Shown one piece after another: positions 26,158 through 34,637 of a stretch of DNA of 64,000 nt (position 1 is the stretch's first letter; each line of letters starts with the position of its first letter). Source of the stretch: an uncultured Fodinibius sp. (GTDB taxonomy: Bacteria > Bacteroidota > Rhodothermia > Balneolales > Balneolaceae); the NCBI GenBank assembly GCA_913056455.1, contig CAJXMJ010000002.1:124001-188000 (forward strand), given 5' to 3'. The position numbers and the translations under genes were made by a program. The notes beneath the pieces were generated by a model. It was not told the DNA's origin, searched no databases, and saw nothing but the letters and a program-made list of their open reading frames with translations.

Positions 26158-26574
26158 TCATCCTTCAACCTCCAAAACTATATCTGAAATTTTGTTAAAA
26201 TCCTCCTTAATGGCTTCCAGTTGTTCGACCATTTTATCATCTGCCGGTGCTCCTTTATTCAACCTTCTTGCCATCTGGTTTAAATTATTTGTTGCTCCAG
26301 GTATCTGCTCATAAAGCACATCCAAAAACTCCCCTTTTGTTATTTTCTTTGAGAGTTTTAATTCTTGCTGATTTGTAGCAAAGGGTTCCTCGGCCGGGGG
26401 CAATTCTCCGAGAGCAACCTTCCGCAAATAAGCTCCTTTTGAAACTCCCTTCCCTCTACTTTCTTCACCCTGTTTTTTTATCCAATCATGTTCTTCTTGG
26501 GTACACCAAACGCCAATCATTTTATCTCTTTTCCCTCGCTTACTATTACTCATTTTTCTCTGTTTTAGATTCAT
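26158..26574 (-). CDS. MobC-like plasmid mobilization relaxosome protein
   Basis: The 138-residue protein has a ribbon-helix-helix-like N-terminal half (KMIGVWCTQEEHDWIKKQ, YLRKVALGELPP) and the typical MobC-family ending ATNNLNQMARRLNKG. Such proteins bind the transfer origin and help a relaxase nick it. No relaxase gene follows; instead there is a broken frame, so this one is an orphan. A later start (Met8, 26553) is equally possible. It is paralogous to the next MobC-like gene. Confidence 0.75.
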   Translation of the reverse strand: MNLKQRKMSNSKRGKRDKMIGVWCTQEEHDWIKKQGEESRGKGVSKGAYLRKVALGELPPAEEPFATNQQELKLSKKITKGEFLDVLYEQIPGATNNLNQMARRLNKGAPADDKMVEQLEAIKEDFNKISDIVLEVEG

Positions 26575-26582
26575 ATTTTCAT

Positions 26583-26617
26583 CCCCGCAAAGGGAGGGAA
26601 TACCCCCCCTTGCGGGG
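26583..26617. repeat. Strong GC-rich hairpin
   Basis: CCCCGCAAAGGGAGGG and CCCCCCCTTGCGGGG pair over most of their length around AATA, in otherwise AT-rich DNA. It lies just upstream of the first MobC-like gene. It could be part of an origin of transfer or a terminator for the gene at 26847. Confidence 0.65.
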
Positions 26618-26770
26618 CCAAATTATACTTTGAGCAGTCGGCGTAGCCGAGCTGTGAATAGTCCAGCCGTGTAATGTGTCATTTGTTTGAGCGAAGCGAA
26701 TATCAAATGTTAAACATAACACACTGCTGGCTATCATAAATCAATCGTGATTTCTAATCTAAGATTGAGT

Positions 26771-26831
26771 ATAGCAAGCAGGCAAGCTGAGGTTATGTAA
26801 ACTATGTGCCACATAACCTATTGCTTGCTAT
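26771..26831. repeat. Two nested inverted repeats (cruciform-like)
   Basis: ATAGCAAGCA (26771-26780) pairs with TTGCTTGCTAT (26821-26831), and within it GGTTATGT (26791-26798) pairs with ACATAACC (26811-26818). The structure directly follows the second MobC-like gene. Nested hairpins of this kind are common in transfer origins. Confidence 0.6.
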
Positions 26832-26846
26832 CACTCTTCTGCCAGA

Positions 26847-27221
26847 TTACCGCAAAACCTGCATAATTTTAAGCGCTATTTTTTGATGACTTTCCTTCAA
26901 GTCATCCATCATTTCGAGCATTTTATCATCGACCGGTTGCCCCGAATTTAACCGCCTTGCAATCTGGTTCAGATTGTTGGTAACCTTTGGCATTTTTGAG
27001 TGGAAAATTTGCTTTAAATCCCGACGACTCATTTCGCTTCTAACGGGTACGAGTTTGTCTTCATTATAAAATGGTTCCTCTGATTGGGGCAAGACGCCAA
27101 GAACCACTTTTCGCATATAGTGGGTATAGCTAATTCCATGTTTCTCAGCTTGTTTTTTTATCCAATCTCGTTGGTCTTCTTTTAGTGAAATGGATGGGGT
27201 ATATCTTTTTTGTTCATTCAT
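26847..27221 (-). CDS. MobC-like plasmid mobilization relaxosome protein (second copy)
   Basis: This 124-residue protein shares with the first copy the DWIKKQ motif, YMRKVVLGVLP, the P(K/G)xTNNLNQxARRLNxG motif and a DDKMxE ending, so the two are diverged paralogues. It too lacks a following relaxase. Two successive mobC-like genes without relaxase suggest remains of two mobilization modules or a role as stand-alone DNA-binding proteins acting with a relaxase in trans. Confidence 0.75.
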   Translation of the reverse strand: MNEQKRYTPSISLKEDQRDWIKKQAEKHGISYTHYMRKVVLGVLPQSEEPFYNEDKLVPVRSEMSRRDLKQIFHSKMPKVTNNLNQIARRLNSGQPVDDKMLEMMDDLKESHQKIALKIMQVLR

Positions 27222-27300
27222 TAATCAAATACCTTTTTTGGTTTATCTTTTTGAGGAAACAATATTAGGCAGGTGTAGCATTTAATTTTAATGCGTCATT

Positions 27301-27357
27301 GTCGTCACTGTCGTCACGATCAAGAATATTTAGTGACGACGTGACGACAGTGACGAC
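27301..27357. repeat. 17-bp perfect inverted repeat built of GTGACGAC units
   Basis: GTCGTCACTGTCGTCAC (27301-27317) is the exact reverse complement of 27341-27357, and an additional GTGACGAC lies at 27333-27340. In all there are five 8-base units in two orientations, just past the stop of the replication-type ATPase gene. This resembles iterons or a regulator array. Confidence 0.8.
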
Positions 27358-27360
27358 GTT

Positions 27361-28770
27361 TTACATTCCATTACTTTTTATGATATGTAATCTAGCAGAA
27401 TTGGTACGCTTATATTCATACTCAATACCCACCTTTCTTAAAGCTGGTGCTAACCTTTGAAGCCTATTTTTGAGGGTCCTGTTAGTAGGTAAATATTTTT
27501 GATTTACATCTGGATACATTTTTCGGATTCTCTCTAAAAGGTCAGTAGCAGTACCCTGATATTGAGTCTCTTGTTTAACAATGTTTCTTATTGCACAAGC
27601 TGTGTAATCACTATCCAGACCAGTTTCAATTGCTTCCTTTTTATTGTTTTTATAGTCATTTAACAGGGTACCACTCTCCCAATTGAATGCAGTTTCACAT
27701 CTTGTTACCCATTCTGCAAAATCAGCCATTCTAGGTAATTCCTTTAATTTCGGCTTTACAGCTGCAAGACCAACTGAGATGGCATTATACAATGCGCCTA
27801 AGATATAGGGCTGTTTCTGCTTGAACTCATCCCATAATTTACGTTCATCTCTCCTTTCATCGCTGGGAATAGCCGGCAAATTTAGTACAATAGATCGATC
27901 CAAAAGATCCCCTCGGGTCGCTATCTCATCAATTCCGTTTAATATGATGGGCCGCTTTACTTTGTAAATCTTTTCATCATCATCAGTGTAAAGAAGCCGA
28001 GTACTAAAACCTGTACCTGAACAGATTCTACAAAGGGCATCGGAAAGCCACTTTTTAAGCCCGGACAGATTGTCTAAACAGAGTACCCGAGAGTTTTGAG
28101 CTTGAATAATCATTTCTCCCTCATCTTTTGGAGCACTTCGTATTGGCGCACCATTCGGATCAACTAATGAACGTAATATCCTTGCTGTTGTGCTCTTTGC
28201 ACTTCCCTGTTCACCTTGTAGCACTAAAATGGGGCAGGCAATCTCTGGATTATGAGCGGTCAACAACCAGGCTATCAGTAACCTAAAATCAGAATCTGAT
28301 TTTACATTGAGGAATTTACGCAAATCATGAATACTACCACCTTTAGCCGGTCTAGGCAGTGATCTCATAGCTTTAGGACGCCAAAAATTCGATATTTTGC
28401 TTGTCCCTTCCTGCCAGCCAACTCCCGTTATTTCAATCTTATTCGTGCCATACTCACTGGCTCGATCGATAATTATTGTTTCGCTTTGCTTAGACACACG
28501 AACGTTAACATTTTCAAGAACTGAATCATCATATAACGTTTTACTAACTGCTTGTTTTAATACTCTATTTATGGCATTATCAGAAGGCACTTCCTCATGA
28601 AAGTCATAATATTTCCATTGTAACCAGCTCTCAAACTGTGAAGATTGTACAGGATAGCAGTGGCCATTAACCCTTGCCCACCCCCGGTCACTTGAATCTC
28701 CAAACAAGTGCAACTCGTTAATTATTTCCATTAGCTTTTCCGACGTACTTTTCTCGTTACTTTTAGACAT
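27361..28770 (-). CDS. Phage/plasmid-type replicative P-loop ATPase
   Basis: The 469-residue protein has a Walker A-like loop LVLQGEQGSAKSTTAR (near residues 182-197, with Ala in place of the usual Gly before Lys), a Walker B-like VLCLDNL near 228-234, and an Asn-containing sensor region (RPIILNGIDEIATRGDLLDR). This is the layout of helicase or primase-helicase proteins of islands and satellite phages. The N-terminal 140 residues may hold a decayed primase-like part. It sits next to an array of GTGACGAC repeats and an excisionase-like gene, consistent with replication of the excised element. Confidence 0.72.
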   Translation of the reverse strand: MSKSNEKSTSEKLMEIINELHLFGDSSDRGWARVNGHCYPVQSSQFESWLQWKYYDFHEEVPSDNAINRVLKQAVSKTLYDDSVLENVNVRVSKQSETIIIDRASEYGTNKIEITGVGWQEGTSKISNFWRPKAMRSLPRPAKGGSIHDLRKFLNVKSDSDFRLLIAWLLTAHNPEIACPILVLQGEQGSAKSTTARILRSLVDPNGAPIRSAPKDEGEMIIQAQNSRVLCLDNLSGLKKWLSDALCRICSGTGFSTRLLYTDDDEKIYKVKRPIILNGIDEIATRGDLLDRSIVLNLPAIPSDERRDERKLWDEFKQKQPYILGALYNAISVGLAAVKPKLKELPRMADFAEWVTRCETAFNWESGTLLNDYKNNKKEAIETGLDSDYTACAIRNIVKQETQYQGTATDLLERIRKMYPDVNQKYLPTNRTLKNRLQRLAPALRKVGIEYEYKRTNSARLHIIKSNGM

Positions 28771-28872
28771 GTGGTTTTACTCTTAATTTCTTTTGTTGAT
28801 GAATTTTGAGTAAAGCCGTAAGTTGATATACGGTTTTACTCTTGGGCTTGGAGCTAGAGACTCCAGGCCTTT

Positions 28873-29199
28873 TTATTTTTGTTTAGATTGGATCTTGTGG
28901 TTATTCAAATACTCTTCGACATCATCTATATGATATCGTATAGTACGGTGACCACTTTGTGAGTAAGAGAGCTGATTAGAGTCTCTTAAATGCTGTACAT
29001 GGCGTCGCGAAACTTGAAGCAACTCCATTACATCATCGGTAGTCAGCCATTCTTTTCGGGTTGCCTTTCGGACGGCTGGGGGAACCGTTTCTTTAACATA
29101 TTGTTCTACTGTTTCCGCTATAAACTTTTTCAGATCGTCTCGAGTAGGTATATAAGCTTGCATATTGTAATTGGTTTGTGTGAAATTTTCATTTTCCAA
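28873..29199 (-). CDS. Excisionase-type helix-turn-helix protein
   Basis: The 108-residue protein ends in a MerR/excisionase-like DNA-binding domain (WLTTDDVMELLQVSRRHVQHLRD, HRTIRYHIDDVEEYL, about residues 50-100). Such proteins bend DNA for integrase-mediated excision or regulate neighbouring genes. It lies upstream of the replicative ATPase on the same strand, 102 bases away, as in many mobile islands. Confidence 0.78.
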   Translation of the reverse strand: MENENFTQTNYNMQAYIPTRDDLKKFIAETVEQYVKETVPPAVRKATRKEWLTTDDVMELLQVSRRHVQHLRDSNQLSYSQSGHRTIRYHIDDVEEYLNNHKIQSKQK

Positions 29200-29289
29200 T
29201 TACATGATATAGCGGGGGGATACTGGGAAACAATACCGGGAAATAGGTGGAAAGGCGGGAAAATCTCAAAAAACAAGAATTCTTGAGAA

Positions 29290-30225
29290 TTATATGCGTT
29301 CAATTTCTGCAAGTTTATCAAAAAACTTAATCCATCGACGCTCAGGTTTAGTAGTATCTTGATTATCTTTATCAGGTAAGGCATCCGGACAGTCAGGATC
29401 TTTCCTAATTTTTCTTACTATCTCAGCTATAACATTTTCATCACGGTAAATCATAGCATAACGCATTACAAACACATAATCGTCAAAAGAGTAAGGAGAA
29501 TGGGGGTTCTTGGAACGCTCTTGAAATTCCTGAGCGGCTATTTCTGGCATCATATCACTAATGGGTTCTTTCTCACTACTAGATAAATCATTCCATTCTG
29601 GCACTTTTTTATTGATGGAATGATTTAAGAAAATATAATTGAGTATTCTCTTTAAACCAGTTCTATGAGCATCATATAATATTATTTGATCATTGTACTT
29701 GAGAGCTTCCTTACAAGAAGACTTCATTCCCACAAAATCCCAGTCACCATCGAATATTGAATTCTGTAAATTCTCTTCCGAAAATTCATTTAAATGGTTT
29801 TTATAAATAGAATGCCATAAAAAAGAATAAGAGTTAATTCCTTTTACATTATTTCGCTTCAGTTTTAAAAGAGTCCAAGTAATATCTCGGAGTCTATCAA
29901 TTCTTTTGGCAGATAGATTATTAAATAATTCCAGTATTCTTAGATGTGTTCCATTTTCTAGAAATCTCTTTAATTTTTGGAACGTTTTATGATTTGAAAC
30001 CAAAGGCCAAAAAAATCCACGACCTATTGCATTTACTTTACTTGCTCTTAAATTTTCTTTTTTACTGATTTCTTCATCTATATAATTCTTAATAGTTATC
30101 AGGTTGTTAGTATACTCTACAGTATCATTTTTCGAATTATACTCAGTAGCATAGAGGTTAAAATAAAATTCTGCATACGCCCTGTGATAACCATATTCTT
30201 CTATCGATATACTCGGTTTCTCCAT
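29290..30225 (-). CDS. Unrecognised 311-residue protein
   Basis: I do not recognise it. The protein is soluble, rich in Asn, Lys, aromatic and acidic residues, mostly helical in look, with no signal peptide or membrane segment. Possible landmarks are RDITWTLLKLKRNN near residue 114 and RRWIKFFDKL at the C-terminus. Its strong AT-bias differs from the backbone, in line with acquired DNA. It lies 91 bases upstream of the excisionase-like gene, in a position often used by accessory or defence genes. Confidence 0.62.
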   Translation of the reverse strand: MEKPSISIEEYGYHRAYAEFYFNLYATEYNSKNDTVEYTNNLITIKNYIDEEISKKENLRASKVNAIGRGFFWPLVSNHKTFQKLKRFLENGTHLRILELFNNLSAKRIDRLRDITWTLLKLKRNNVKGINSYSFLWHSIYKNHLNEFSEENLQNSIFDGDWDFVGMKSSCKEALKYNDQIILYDAHRTGLKRILNYIFLNHSINKKVPEWNDLSSSEKEPISDMMPEIAAQEFQERSKNPHSPYSFDDYVFVMRYAMIYRDENVIAEIVRKIRKDPDCPDALPDKDNQDTTKPERRWIKFFDKLAEIERI

Positions 30226-30275
30226 ATAATTTGTACTAATGTTTGTACCTAATATTTTTAAGTAATTGTTTTTTA

Positions 30276-30751
30276 TTAATATAGATCTTCTCCTTGTGGC
30301 CTATCACCAACTCTAACAGGTAATCTAAGACCTCTGAATAAAATAAGACTATCTATTCCAATGATTCTAAATCTACCAGCCGACTTATTTTTAGTTTTGC
30401 TTCGTGGGAATTTTAAATTCCCTGCATAAATTCGTCATCCAATGGAAAATGAACATTATTACACCCCCCTAAATCTATATCCTCTGATTCAATAGAATTA
30501 GAAACACATTCTAATAAGCCCAAAGCCCTATTAATATTAATTCTTGTATTCTCCCAAGCTTTAATAGCAGTATTTATATCATCGTCAGTTAAGCTGTTCT
30601 CTTGAGCTCATTTTCTAATTCCTTTTAAAATTTCTTCATGCAAATCTATTTTTAATTTTAGATCTTTAAGCAAATTATGATTCTTTAGGGGGACATGAGG
30701 TTTAAGAGTCTGAGCAAAGTTAATTTTCTTTGTATTTTCTGAATTATTCAT
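30276..30751 (-). pseudogene. Small gene with an in-frame TGA and a frameshift
   Basis: From ATG 30751 the frame gives MNNSENTKKINFAQTLKPH and continues to IRK, a TGA (30610-30608), then AQENSLTDDDINTAIKAWE to HFPLDDEF. After about 30425 the frame shifts, and the continuation YAGNLKFPRSKTKNKSAGRF, LILFRGLRLPVRVGDRPQGE ends at TAA 30276. Coding-like composition on both sides of each lesion supports one former protein of about 157 residues. I do not recognise the family. Confidence 0.6.
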
Positions 30752-30802
30752 AGAGATCTCTTTTTAATTTTATTGCCTGTTTTATAGGCCAAATTACTAA
30801 CT

Positions 30803-30917
30803 AGTTAAAAGTTCCTTACATATCATCTAGCTTCTCTTTATCAAAACCTTCTAGATAATGTTCTGGTGATTTTTAAATAAGCATGTCTTAATACTTTGCT
30901 AATCTAATATAAATATA
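30803..30917 (-). pseudogene. Decayed 3' end of a tyrosine integrase
   Basis: This minus-strand stretch aligns with the last 38 codons of the intact integrase at 48179: ISKVLRHAYLKI against ISKALGHSNLKI, then after a frameshift PEHYLEGFDKEKLDDM against TEQYLKSFDEEKLDEDM, and GTFN-stop against GIFN-stop. It has in-frame stops and lacks everything upstream. It retains the recombinase His and Tyr positions (RHA, HYL) only as a relic. Confidence 0.75.
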
Positions 30918-30940
30918 GCCCTTTCTTACGGCCATAGTTA

Positions 30941-31195
30941 TCAGAAGGCCGTCTCCTTGATGAGAGATTCCTTTTTCTGCTTTGGGTATTGCTTTATTTC
31001 ATACTCACGCCTACATGCTTGAGAACGATCAGGATGTCCTTCAACAAACACTACGGCTTTTGGTGGATGGGCTTGAAGGTATTTAGCTCCTTTCCCTTCC
31101 TTATGTTTATACCAACGATGGATAATATTATTCGTGGAACCTGTATACAAACTACCATCTGTACAGCGTATCATATATACAAACCAACTGTTCAT
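30941..31195 (-). CDS. GIY-YIG nuclease family protein (UPF0213-like)
   Basis: An 84-residue complete single-domain protein with FVYMIRCTDGSLYTGSTNN (the GIY-YIG core, here VYM-YTG), HRWYKHKEGKGAKYL and a C-terminal EYEIKQYPKQKKESLI. Small proteins like this are widespread in bacteria; their nuclease activity is inferred from the fold and a physiological role is not known. Its ATG overlaps the stop of the preceding small reading frame (ATGA), hinting at an operon. Confidence 0.85.
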   Translation of the reverse strand: MNSWFVYMIRCTDGSLYTGSTNNIIHRWYKHKEGKGAKYLQAHPPKAVVFVEGHPDRSQACRREYEIKQYPKQKKESLIKETAF

Positions 31196-31389
31196 GAATA
31201 AGTATATTTACTTATTAGTCTATAAAATAGTGGTTCGGTTAGGTCCCATATAATCTTCCACTGATTATCTGCTTTGATTTCAACCATTGACAGTTTTCCA
31301 ATCTGGCTAAAGATTATCTCATATAGCAACTTTATCGCTTGCTTTCCTTTTACTTCTTGCCCCCCAGCCTGTAATGTGTATACCATCAT
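31192..31389 (-). CDS. Possible small protein upstream of the GIY-YIG gene
   Basis: A 65-residue frame whose stop overlaps the GIY-YIG start by the ATGA arrangement. The product is basic and has no recognisable motif. It may be real, or a remnant of a longer gene, because the flanking DNA contains several pseudogenes. Support is only the overlap and the open frame. Confidence 0.3.
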   Translation of the reverse strand: MMVYTLQAGGQEVKGKQAIKLLYEIIFSQIGKLSMVEIKADNQWKIIWDLTEPLFYRLISKYTYS

Positions 31390-31522
31390 CTGTGAATCTC
31401 AAAGCACCGACGATCTGCGTTATTATTTATATAGATTTGTTCCACCTCGGACAGAGCATCTTTGAGGTCAGATGGTATATGAATACTCTGCTGTGTAACT
31501 GATTTTAGCTTTTGTAAGCTTT

Positions 31523-31740
31523 TTATTGACCACTAAACTGCTGCATCATCCCATGCATAAATGTGAACTACCACTTTGGGCATCCGGATACGGATAGATA
31601 AGGGCATATTCTCCCGGTGTTAAAATCAACTAAAATAAGGTTTCCTCTTCCTTTATTCATATATATCAAACTGGCATTATGAGGAAAGATACCCTCATTT
31701 TTAATACGAAATGTAATTAGTTCTGCAGAAATAGTAAATC
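31523..31740 (-). pseudogene. Cupredoxin-domain fragment, frameshifted
   Basis: Read on the minus strand, FTISAELITFRIKNEGIFPH (the first copper His in FPHNAS) continues to GNLILVDF, then in a shifted frame LTPGEYALIYPYPDAQSGSS, HLCMGMMQQFSG to a TAA. This is the C-terminal part of a small cupredoxin. The usual copper Cys is replaced by Tyr in YPYPDA, so it would not bind copper even if repaired. It lies beside the multidomain cupredoxin genes. Confidence 0.6.
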
Positions 31741-31745
31741 TTAGT

Positions 31746-31782
31746 GGTCGGCAACGGGAATGTGTTTTCCCGAGTCCCGACC
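31746..31782. repeat. Long imperfect hairpin
   Basis: GGTCGG and CCGACC form the base, and CGGGAA/TTCCCG the upper part, of a GC-rich hairpin 12 bases beyond the stop of the minus-strand cupredoxin-like gene at 31795. It may terminate that gene, although the following T-content is low. Confidence 0.55.
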
Positions 31783-31794
31783 ATTTACAAGTAA

Positions 31795-32739
31795 CTACTC
31801 AACAGTAAACTCTTTTACCATTCCAGCGGGGTTCGTCAGCTCAGAAATGAGCACATAACGACCCGGGGTCAGATCAATTTCAAAATAGGCAGTAGATCCA
31901 ACGGGACCTTCATGCGTCCCTCCTAAGAAAGTTGCCGGTGCGGGATCAACCATGCCTTCCACATTTAGCCAGTCAATCCAGTGGGCTACGCTGTCAATAT
32001 CTGTCTCCGGGTCAAGTTTGGCTAGGTGTAGGTCATGACCAAATCCTACCTCAGGATGCTCTTTAAAATTCACGGCAACCATCTTCCTTCCGGTAGTAAG
32101 ATCTCCCTCTATCGCAATGTCATAATTAGTTAACGTCAAGGTGAGGTCGGCTTTTGGCGGTGTGCCCTTATTTTTACTCTGAGTGACCTTCAACTCCCGG
32201 GTCATGCCCTCCAAGGCATGGAACTCGCCTTCCGGCGTTTTCATATAGCATTCAAGTACATACGAACCGGGTTTTAGATTGACCGTATATTCAAGCACCC
32301 CTCCTGGTTGGATAATTCCTGGACCTCCCATGGGTTGTAGCGAACCATACCATTGGGGCAGAACCTCACCTAGTTTTTTTCCAGCCTGAGGCTTACTGAT
32401 TTCTCCGTCTCTCAAGGATTTCCACACCTCATCAATAGGAACGCCAATCTCATTGATATAGTCATCCATTGTTTTATGGTCGGGCAACATACTCATGAAA
32501 AGAAAATGATTATACTCGCCTTCATTATTGAAGGTGATCTTCGTCCAGCCAGCAGGAACCTCCTCCGGGGCCTGGAACGCGTAATCAATGGCTGTAACTT
32601 CGAGGCTATTCATGCTTGCTGAGGCTTCTGCCAGGTTGAAGCTTTGAAGGTGGGATGCCATCTGCTTATTTGATTGACCATAAGATACGGCCGAGATTAG
32701 AAAAGTAATTCCAAGACTAAATATTATACTTTTACTCAT
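31795..32739 (-). CDS. Secreted two-domain cupredoxin-like protein
   Basis: The 314-residue protein has a signal peptide ending VSYGQ. Domain 1 (about 45-190) shows a cupredoxin beta-sandwich pattern with candidate copper ligands His (YNHFLF), Cys (YVLECYM), His (EGEFHALEGM) and Met. Domain 2 (about 200-314) keeps GHDLHLAKL but lacks the Cys. It overlaps the laccase stop (TAATG), so the two are translated together. It is paralogous to the four plus-strand proteins across the divergent promoter and may pass electrons to or from the laccase; that role is inference. Confidence 0.78.
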   Translation of the reverse strand: MSKSIIFSLGITFLISAVSYGQSNKQMASHLQSFNLAEASASMNSLEVTAIDYAFQAPEEVPAGWTKITFNNEGEYNHFLFMSMLPDHKTMDDYINEIGVPIDEVWKSLRDGEISKPQAGKKLGEVLPQWYGSLQPMGGPGIIQPGGVLEYTVNLKPGSYVLECYMKTPEGEFHALEGMTRELKVTQSKNKGTPPKADLTLTLTNYDIAIEGDLTTGRKMVAVNFKEHPEVGFGHDLHLAKLDPETDIDSVAHWIDWLNVEGMVDPAPATFLGGTHEGPVGSTAYFEIDLTPGRYVLISELTNPAGMVKEFTVE

Positions 32740-34268
32740 TATTGCGTCTCCATTTTAGTTGATTGTTGGTTAGGTTGTAGAACTTCAAGAATGCCCATCA
32801 TCCCGTCATCCTCGTGGTCCAGAATATGGCAGTGGTACATCCATTTCCCAGGATAAGTGTCGTAGTGAACGATGAAACGAGCTTTCTCTCGCTTGGGCAG
32901 GTTTATGGTGTCTTCCCATCGCCGGAAGGTGACCGGTTGGCCATTTCGGCTTATTAGCTGAAACTGAAAACCGTGCAGGTGAAAGGGATGATCCATACCG
33001 ACCAGGTTTTCCACTTCCCATATTTCCGTGGCCCCATAAGGAACCGTCACATCCACCCGGTCCAAATCCATCTTTTTGCTGTTTATAAGTCCTTGACTCA
33101 GCAGCATCGTCTGGGTGCCGGTAGCTTCCACCGTATCGATAGGTGGCACAAATCGAAGAGTTTTGGGTATTTGAGCTAACTTCGTGGTCTTTTCTTTCGA
33201 ATAGCTGACCCTTAATACATCTTTTGTTTCCGACCAGTCTTTCGGTCTGGTATGAGGCATGTAGCGATCGTAGGGAAGAGTTTGAAACACATACTCAGCA
33301 TCCTTTTGGCCGGTACCCTGCACTAGAATCTCCGCCCTTTCTCCATTGGATAAGATGATTTCCTGTTTCTCAACAGGTTTCTCAAACAATCCCCCATCAC
33401 TGCCTATATGCCAAAACGTGTGTCCCTCCAGAGCCAGCCGGTATATTCTTGCCCCTGAGGCGTTAATAATTCGCCATCGCTGGGTTTCTCCCTTTCGAAT
33501 ATCGATGGTGGGCATAATCTGATCATTGACAAAAAGGACATCCCCTTCCCTGCCATTCATCTCATCCATGCGGGCTTGTCGGGTACCCGGATCCGGGAAG
33601 TCGAGTTCTCCTTCCTCGGTGAATCTATTGTCGGATAGCAGGATAAGCTTGCTGCTAATACTATTAGGGAGTGGATCTTCTTTGGGATGCACGATCATGG
33701 CCCCATATAATCCCATGCCCACCTGCCAGGCGGTGCGATGATGTGGGTGCGGATGATACCAATACGTGCCGGCCGATCCCGGCAAAATCGTATATTCATA
33801 TACGTACTCCTCTCCAGGGGCTACGGCATGCAGGGGACTTCCGTCGGCAGCAAAGGGCAATTTAATGCCATGCCAGTGTACGGTCGTCTCCTCCGGCAAA
33901 TTATTTTTAAATCGTATGGTTACCTTGTCTCCTTCGGTGACCTCAAGCGTTGGCCCCGGCACCATACCGTTATAGGCATATACGTCTGTCAGCTTACCTG
34001 GAAGCAAAGAAAGACGATCTGGTTCAGCAACAAGGCTGACCTCAACGGTATTAGGCTTGTCAGATACATTCTCTATTGCCGGGGGATGGCGTAATAACTC
34101 CCCTGGCTTGCTTGCTAAATTATACTTGCCAGGCATTTCCGCAGAGCTATCCTGCAAAGCAGCACCATTATTGACCTGTGAGGTGAGTTGAAGCTGAGTG
34201 GGCTGGGCCATACCGAAGATGGCACCTACCCATAGTATGAGTACAATCCCTATGAAATGTTTGCGCAT
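32739..34268 (-). CDS. Multicopper oxidase (laccase/CueO-like)
   Basis: The 509-residue secreted enzyme contains all four copper-binding clusters: HWHG near residue 132, HPHPHH near 172, HPFHLHG near 422 and HCHILDHEDDGMMG near 484-497, the last giving the T1 Cys with a Met axial ligand. Such enzymes couple four one-electron oxidations of phenols, metals or cuprous ions to reduction of O2 to water. A signal peptide (ending GMAQ) sends it to the periplasm or outside. It is divergent from the cupredoxin array and co-translated with a cupredoxin-like protein. The electron donor is unknown. Confidence 0.93.
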   Translation of the reverse strand: MRKHFIGIVLILWVGAIFGMAQPTQLQLTSQVNNGAALQDSSAEMPGKYNLASKPGELLRHPPAIENVSDKPNTVEVSLVAEPDRLSLLPGKLTDVYAYNGMVPGPTLEVTEGDKVTIRFKNNLPEETTVHWHGIKLPFAADGSPLHAVAPGEEYVYEYTILPGSAGTYWYHPHPHHRTAWQVGMGLYGAMIVHPKEDPLPNSISSKLILLSDNRFTEEGELDFPDPGTRQARMDEMNGREGDVLFVNDQIMPTIDIRKGETQRWRIINASGARIYRLALEGHTFWHIGSDGGLFEKPVEKQEIILSNGERAEILVQGTGQKDAEYVFQTLPYDRYMPHTRPKDWSETKDVLRVSYSKEKTTKLAQIPKTLRFVPPIDTVEATGTQTMLLSQGLINSKKMDLDRVDVTVPYGATEIWEVENLVGMDHPFHLHGFQFQLISRNGQPVTFRRWEDTINLPKREKARFIVHYDTYPGKWMYHCHILDHEDDGMMGILEVLQPNQQSTKMETQ

Positions 34269-34637
34269 ATATGATCCCTAAATATTTATTCCTCTCTTGA
34301 AATCCCAGCTTATATAGTATTTACATCACCTATAATAATAAGGCATAGATATAAAAGTTAATATATTTTTAATATGCAAGTAAATATATCCTATAAAATT
34401 TAGTCTGTGTGGGTAAATATCTTCGGGAAACAATCATAAAACAACTCGTAGAATTACTAATTCGTCTTATTTACTTTAACCCAATCGCACAGTAACCTGC
34501 TGTAAGGTAAAGCATTATAATTGACAATAAAGTTTTTAGTGCTATATTGATTCGTTTTAATAACAGGGATCGAGGGTAAACACTAACGGGGATACTTCAA
34601 GAGTAGGCATATCTGCGGTAGCCCAATAACATACGAT
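34269..34637. other. 369-base divergent intergenic region
   Basis: No coding frame. It separates the laccase unit from the plus-strand cupredoxin array and must hold both promoters. It is strongly AT-rich at 34300-34420. I see no confident promoter consensus or CopR- or CueR-like dyad. Confidence 0.5.

Noticed and set aside
27301-27357. A CRISPR array from the GTGACGAC repeats.
   Set aside because: Units are eight bases and contiguous in two orientations; there are no spacers or cas genes. No CRISPR array is seen elsewhere in the window.
30608-30610. The TGA in the small gene as a selenocysteine codon.
   Set aside because: There is no convincing SECIS hairpin and a second lesion (frameshift) follows, so it is a plain nonsense mutation.
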